From an uncultured Chloroflexota bacterium (GTDB lineage Bacteria > Chloroflexota > Dehalococcoidia > UBA3495), in NCBI GenBank assembly GCA_913020235.1, contig CAJWBT010000158.1:1-5959 (forward strand): a stretch of 5,959 nucleotides of DNA, in the 5' to 3' direction. Below the pieces are notes generated by a model. The model was not told the origin of the DNA. It searched no databases and was given only the letters and a program-made list of their open reading frames with translations. Of the stretch, positions 4,899 to 5,959 are shown one piece after another; position 1 is the first letter of the stretch, and each line of letters begins with the position of its first letter. The position numbers and the translations under genes are program-made.

Positions 4899-5411
4899 TC
4901 ACCAGTACCGTTTACCGGGTCTCGGCCCCGCCAAATCCAAGGCCCGATTCCAGACTTCCTTGCTATTGTCCTTTCTAACCAGGCACACTTTGATGTTGTG
5001 TGGGCCGGGACCGTGGATACACGAGTGCGCAATGGTGCCCTTGACCTTGTTGCACCATACATATGCATGGATGTACGGCTCTGGGCTCTGCGCTTGCGTC
5101 CCGCCGGACACGCTGTCCCAGTGTACGTTGCTCAATTCGGACCATCGAACCGCTCCGATCCGATGATCGTCCCATTGCCGCCGGATGCGAACGGAGGTCC
5201 TGCCGGCGATCTTGCGCCCGGCACCCAGCCCCGCCCCGCCTCTCACGAGACGGACCGCGCCCAACAGCAGTTTGGCCGAGACCCAAAGTAGCGACGCTAT
5301 CCCCTTCGCCAAGGTCCACAACAGCGACGCCATCCCCTTGACCAAGGCCCACATCAGCGCGGTCACCCCAAGCGGTCCTCCAAGCTGGCTCCCCAGCCGG
5401 GATTCTACCAC
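4899..5411 (-). CDS. Hypothetical protein with hydrophobic 11-residue repeats and Cys/His C-terminal part
   Basis: Not recognised. Using GTG 5411 as start it has 170 residues. Residues 18-50 form three 11-residue units (TALMWALVKGM, ASLLWTLAKGI, ASLLWVSAKLL), probably one long amphipathic or membrane-associated helix. A Gly/Arg-rich linker (57-78) follows. The C-terminal stretch (about 79-170) includes WSELSNVHWDS and a Trp/Cys/His-containing segment with C120, H129, C131, H133, H138 and C143. The codons and composition of this part look protein-like on this strand, and the other frames look like shadows. The start is uncertain: no Shine-Dalgarno site precedes GTG 5411, the frame stays open upstream of it, and ATG at 5354 (residue 20) is an alternative. 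It lies 164 bp downstream of the flavoprotein gene on the same strand. Confidence 0.6.
   Translation of the reverse strand: MVESRLGSQLGGPLGVTALMWALVKGMASLLWTLAKGIASLLWVSAKLLLGAVRLVRGGAGLGAGRKIAGRTSVRIRRQWDDHRIGAVRWSELSNVHWDSVSGGTQAQSPEPYIHAYVWCNKVKGTIAHSCIHGPGPHNIKVCLVRKDNSKEVWNRALDLAGPRPGKRYW
5290..5355. repeat. Tandem 33-bp repeat inside the hypothetical gene
   Basis: Two adjacent 33-bp units, 5290-5322 and 5323-5355, share AGCGACGC, ATCCCCTT and CCAAGG blocks, with only a few substitutions between them. Degenerate further units flank them. The period is a multiple of three and encodes the 11-residue hydrophobic repeat, so copy number can change without a frameshift. Confidence 0.85.
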
Positions 5412-5452
5412 TCCGCGAGGGGCGTATACACGGCCGCCGGCAGGAGGGCGTT

Positions 5453-5470
5453 GCGGTGCGGGAGCACCGC
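5453..5470. other. Perfect GC-rich hairpin in the 5412-5575 spacer
   Basis: GCGGTGC (5453-5459) and GCACCGC (5464-5470) flank a 4-nt loop, with one more T-A pair outside. No T-run follows on either strand, so an ordinary intrinsic terminator is not supported. Confidence 0.45.
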
Positions 5471-5532
5471 AGAGAAAGTCGAAAGAGGCCCTTCAGAGCA
5501 AGTGGCCGTGGCCCCTCTCCCGAAGATGTCAG

Positions 5533-5561
5533 CCTTGGGGTAGCCGCCGCTGCCCCAAAGG
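5533..5561 (-). terminator. Hairpin just after the flavoprotein gene, possible terminator
   Basis: On the minus strand, CCTTTGGGGCAGC (5561-5549) pairs with GCTACCCCAAGG (5544-5533) around a GGCG loop, with one bulged T and one C-A mismatch. It begins 15 nt past the stop at 5576. It lacks a U-tract, so it may act as an mRNA 3-prime stabiliser or a weak terminator. Confidence 0.4.
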
Positions 5562-5575
5562 ACCCAGCCCGTGCC

Positions 5576-5959
5576 TCAGCTCCGCGCTTCGAGGATGGAC
5601 CGGTCTTCCAGGGCAGGCGGCTGCACCTTGGTCAGCTCCACCGGCTCGGTGGTCATGGACATCTTCCCGTCCTTCTTGGCGATCACCACGTTCACCAGCC
5701 AATCGGCGTCGTTTTGCTCGGGGCAATCCCGCCGGAAATGGGCGCCCCGGCTCTCACCCCGGCACAGGGCGGCGCGGCATATTATCTCGGAGACCGCCAG
5801 CATGTTGCCCAGCCTCACCACGGACTGGGGCATCCGTCCCTCGCCAACCGAATCTCCGTCGAAGCGCTCCCGCAGGTCTGTGATCTCGTCCAACGCCCGG
5901 TTCAGGCTCCGGGCGTCGCGGATGATGCCGGCGTTCTGCCACATGCTGTCCCTGAGTGA
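5576..5959 (-). CDS. Succinate dehydrogenase/fumarate reductase-type flavoprotein, C-terminal end (runs off right edge)
   Basis: The last 127 residues of a flavoprotein of the SdhA/FrdA/L-aspartate oxidase superfamily. These proteins carry FAD and interconvert succinate and fumarate, or oxidise related substrates. SLRDSMWQNAGIIRDARSL (1-19 of the visible part) is the start of the C-terminal helical domain, with the family M-W-x-N-x-G-I-x-R-D pattern. LGNMLAVSEII and RGESRGAHFRRDCPEQNDADW (67-87) carry the signature ESRGAHxRxDxPxxxDxxW. The tail, GKMSMTTEPVELTKVQPP, resembles the SdhA/FrdA C-terminus more than NadB. The internal ATG at 5944 is not the start, because the conserved frame continues upstream to the window end. 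The FAD fold and catalytic site are outside the window, so succinate dehydrogenase, fumarate reductase or another dehydrogenase cannot be separated. Confidence 0.9.
   Translation of the reverse strand, partial: SLRDSMWQNAGIIRDARSLNRALDEITDLRERFDGDSVGEGRMPQSVVRLGNMLAVSEIICRAALCRGESRGAHFRRDCPEQNDADWLVNVVIAKKDGKMSMTTEPVELTKVQPPALEDRSILEARS

Noticed and set aside
4855..5166. Plus-strand frame opposite the Cys/His segment
   Set aside because: No ribosome binding site and no domain-like pattern; the minus-strand frame has better protein character, though this is the least certain strand choice in the window.
5290..5388. CRISPR-like array
   Set aside because: The units are directly adjacent with no spacers and keep reading frame, so this is a coding tandem repeat.
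5185..5883. Plus-strand 232-codon frame over the right part
   Set aside because: It is Pro/Arg/Ser-rich, crosses the spacer and two minus-strand genes and has no recognisable motif.

Overview
This is a GC-rich bacterial chromosomal segment with ordinary Shine-Dalgarno sites, two TTG starts and good sigma70-type promoters. Sequence alone does not fix the organism. A cytosolic siroheme nitrite/sulfite reductase, a succinate dehydrogenase/fumarate reductase flavoprotein, a DUF6941-like protein and a nested C5/G5 inverted repeat would fit an environmental Chloroflexota, Desulfobacterota-like or GC-rich Firmicutes lineage; this is a weak inference.

Layout. 1-622 (minus) is the N-terminal 207 codons of a siroheme nitrite/sulfite reductase cut by the window edge. 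Its leader (about 623-780, minus) is the most interesting part of the window. A promoter at 788-816 is followed at once by a 16-codon reading frame encoding MSPVTMILCTCSCPPT, which has three Cys codons in five. Mutually exclusive hairpins come next, then a clear intrinsic terminator (644-682) placed before the reductase ribosome binding site. This looks like a trp-type, cysteine-sensing transcription attenuator controlling sulfite reduction. Divergently, 993-2096 (plus) encodes a Fic-family protein with a C-terminal winged helix. Its promoter (923-951) and start codon lie inside a pair of 20-bp inverted arms, which suggests autoregulation. This gene is more AT-rich than its neighbours and may have been acquired.

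2260-2886 (minus) is a thioredoxin-fold protein with a single Cys (WCGDA). Divergent from it is a likely two-gene unit: a small DUF6941-like protein (3055-3492) and a DAO/ThiO-type FAD oxidoreductase (3542-4723). A nested inverted repeat (4763-4808) follows. 4899-5411 (minus) is an unrecognised small protein with a hydrophobic 11-residue tandem repeat and a Cys/His-containing C-terminal part. After a hairpin-rich spacer, 5576-5959 (minus) is the C-terminal end of an SdhA/FrdA-type flavoprotein that runs off the right edge.

The reductase gene and its leader form one regulatory story, and the fic gene and its operator form another. The remaining genes are redox-flavoured but show no proven shared pathway.
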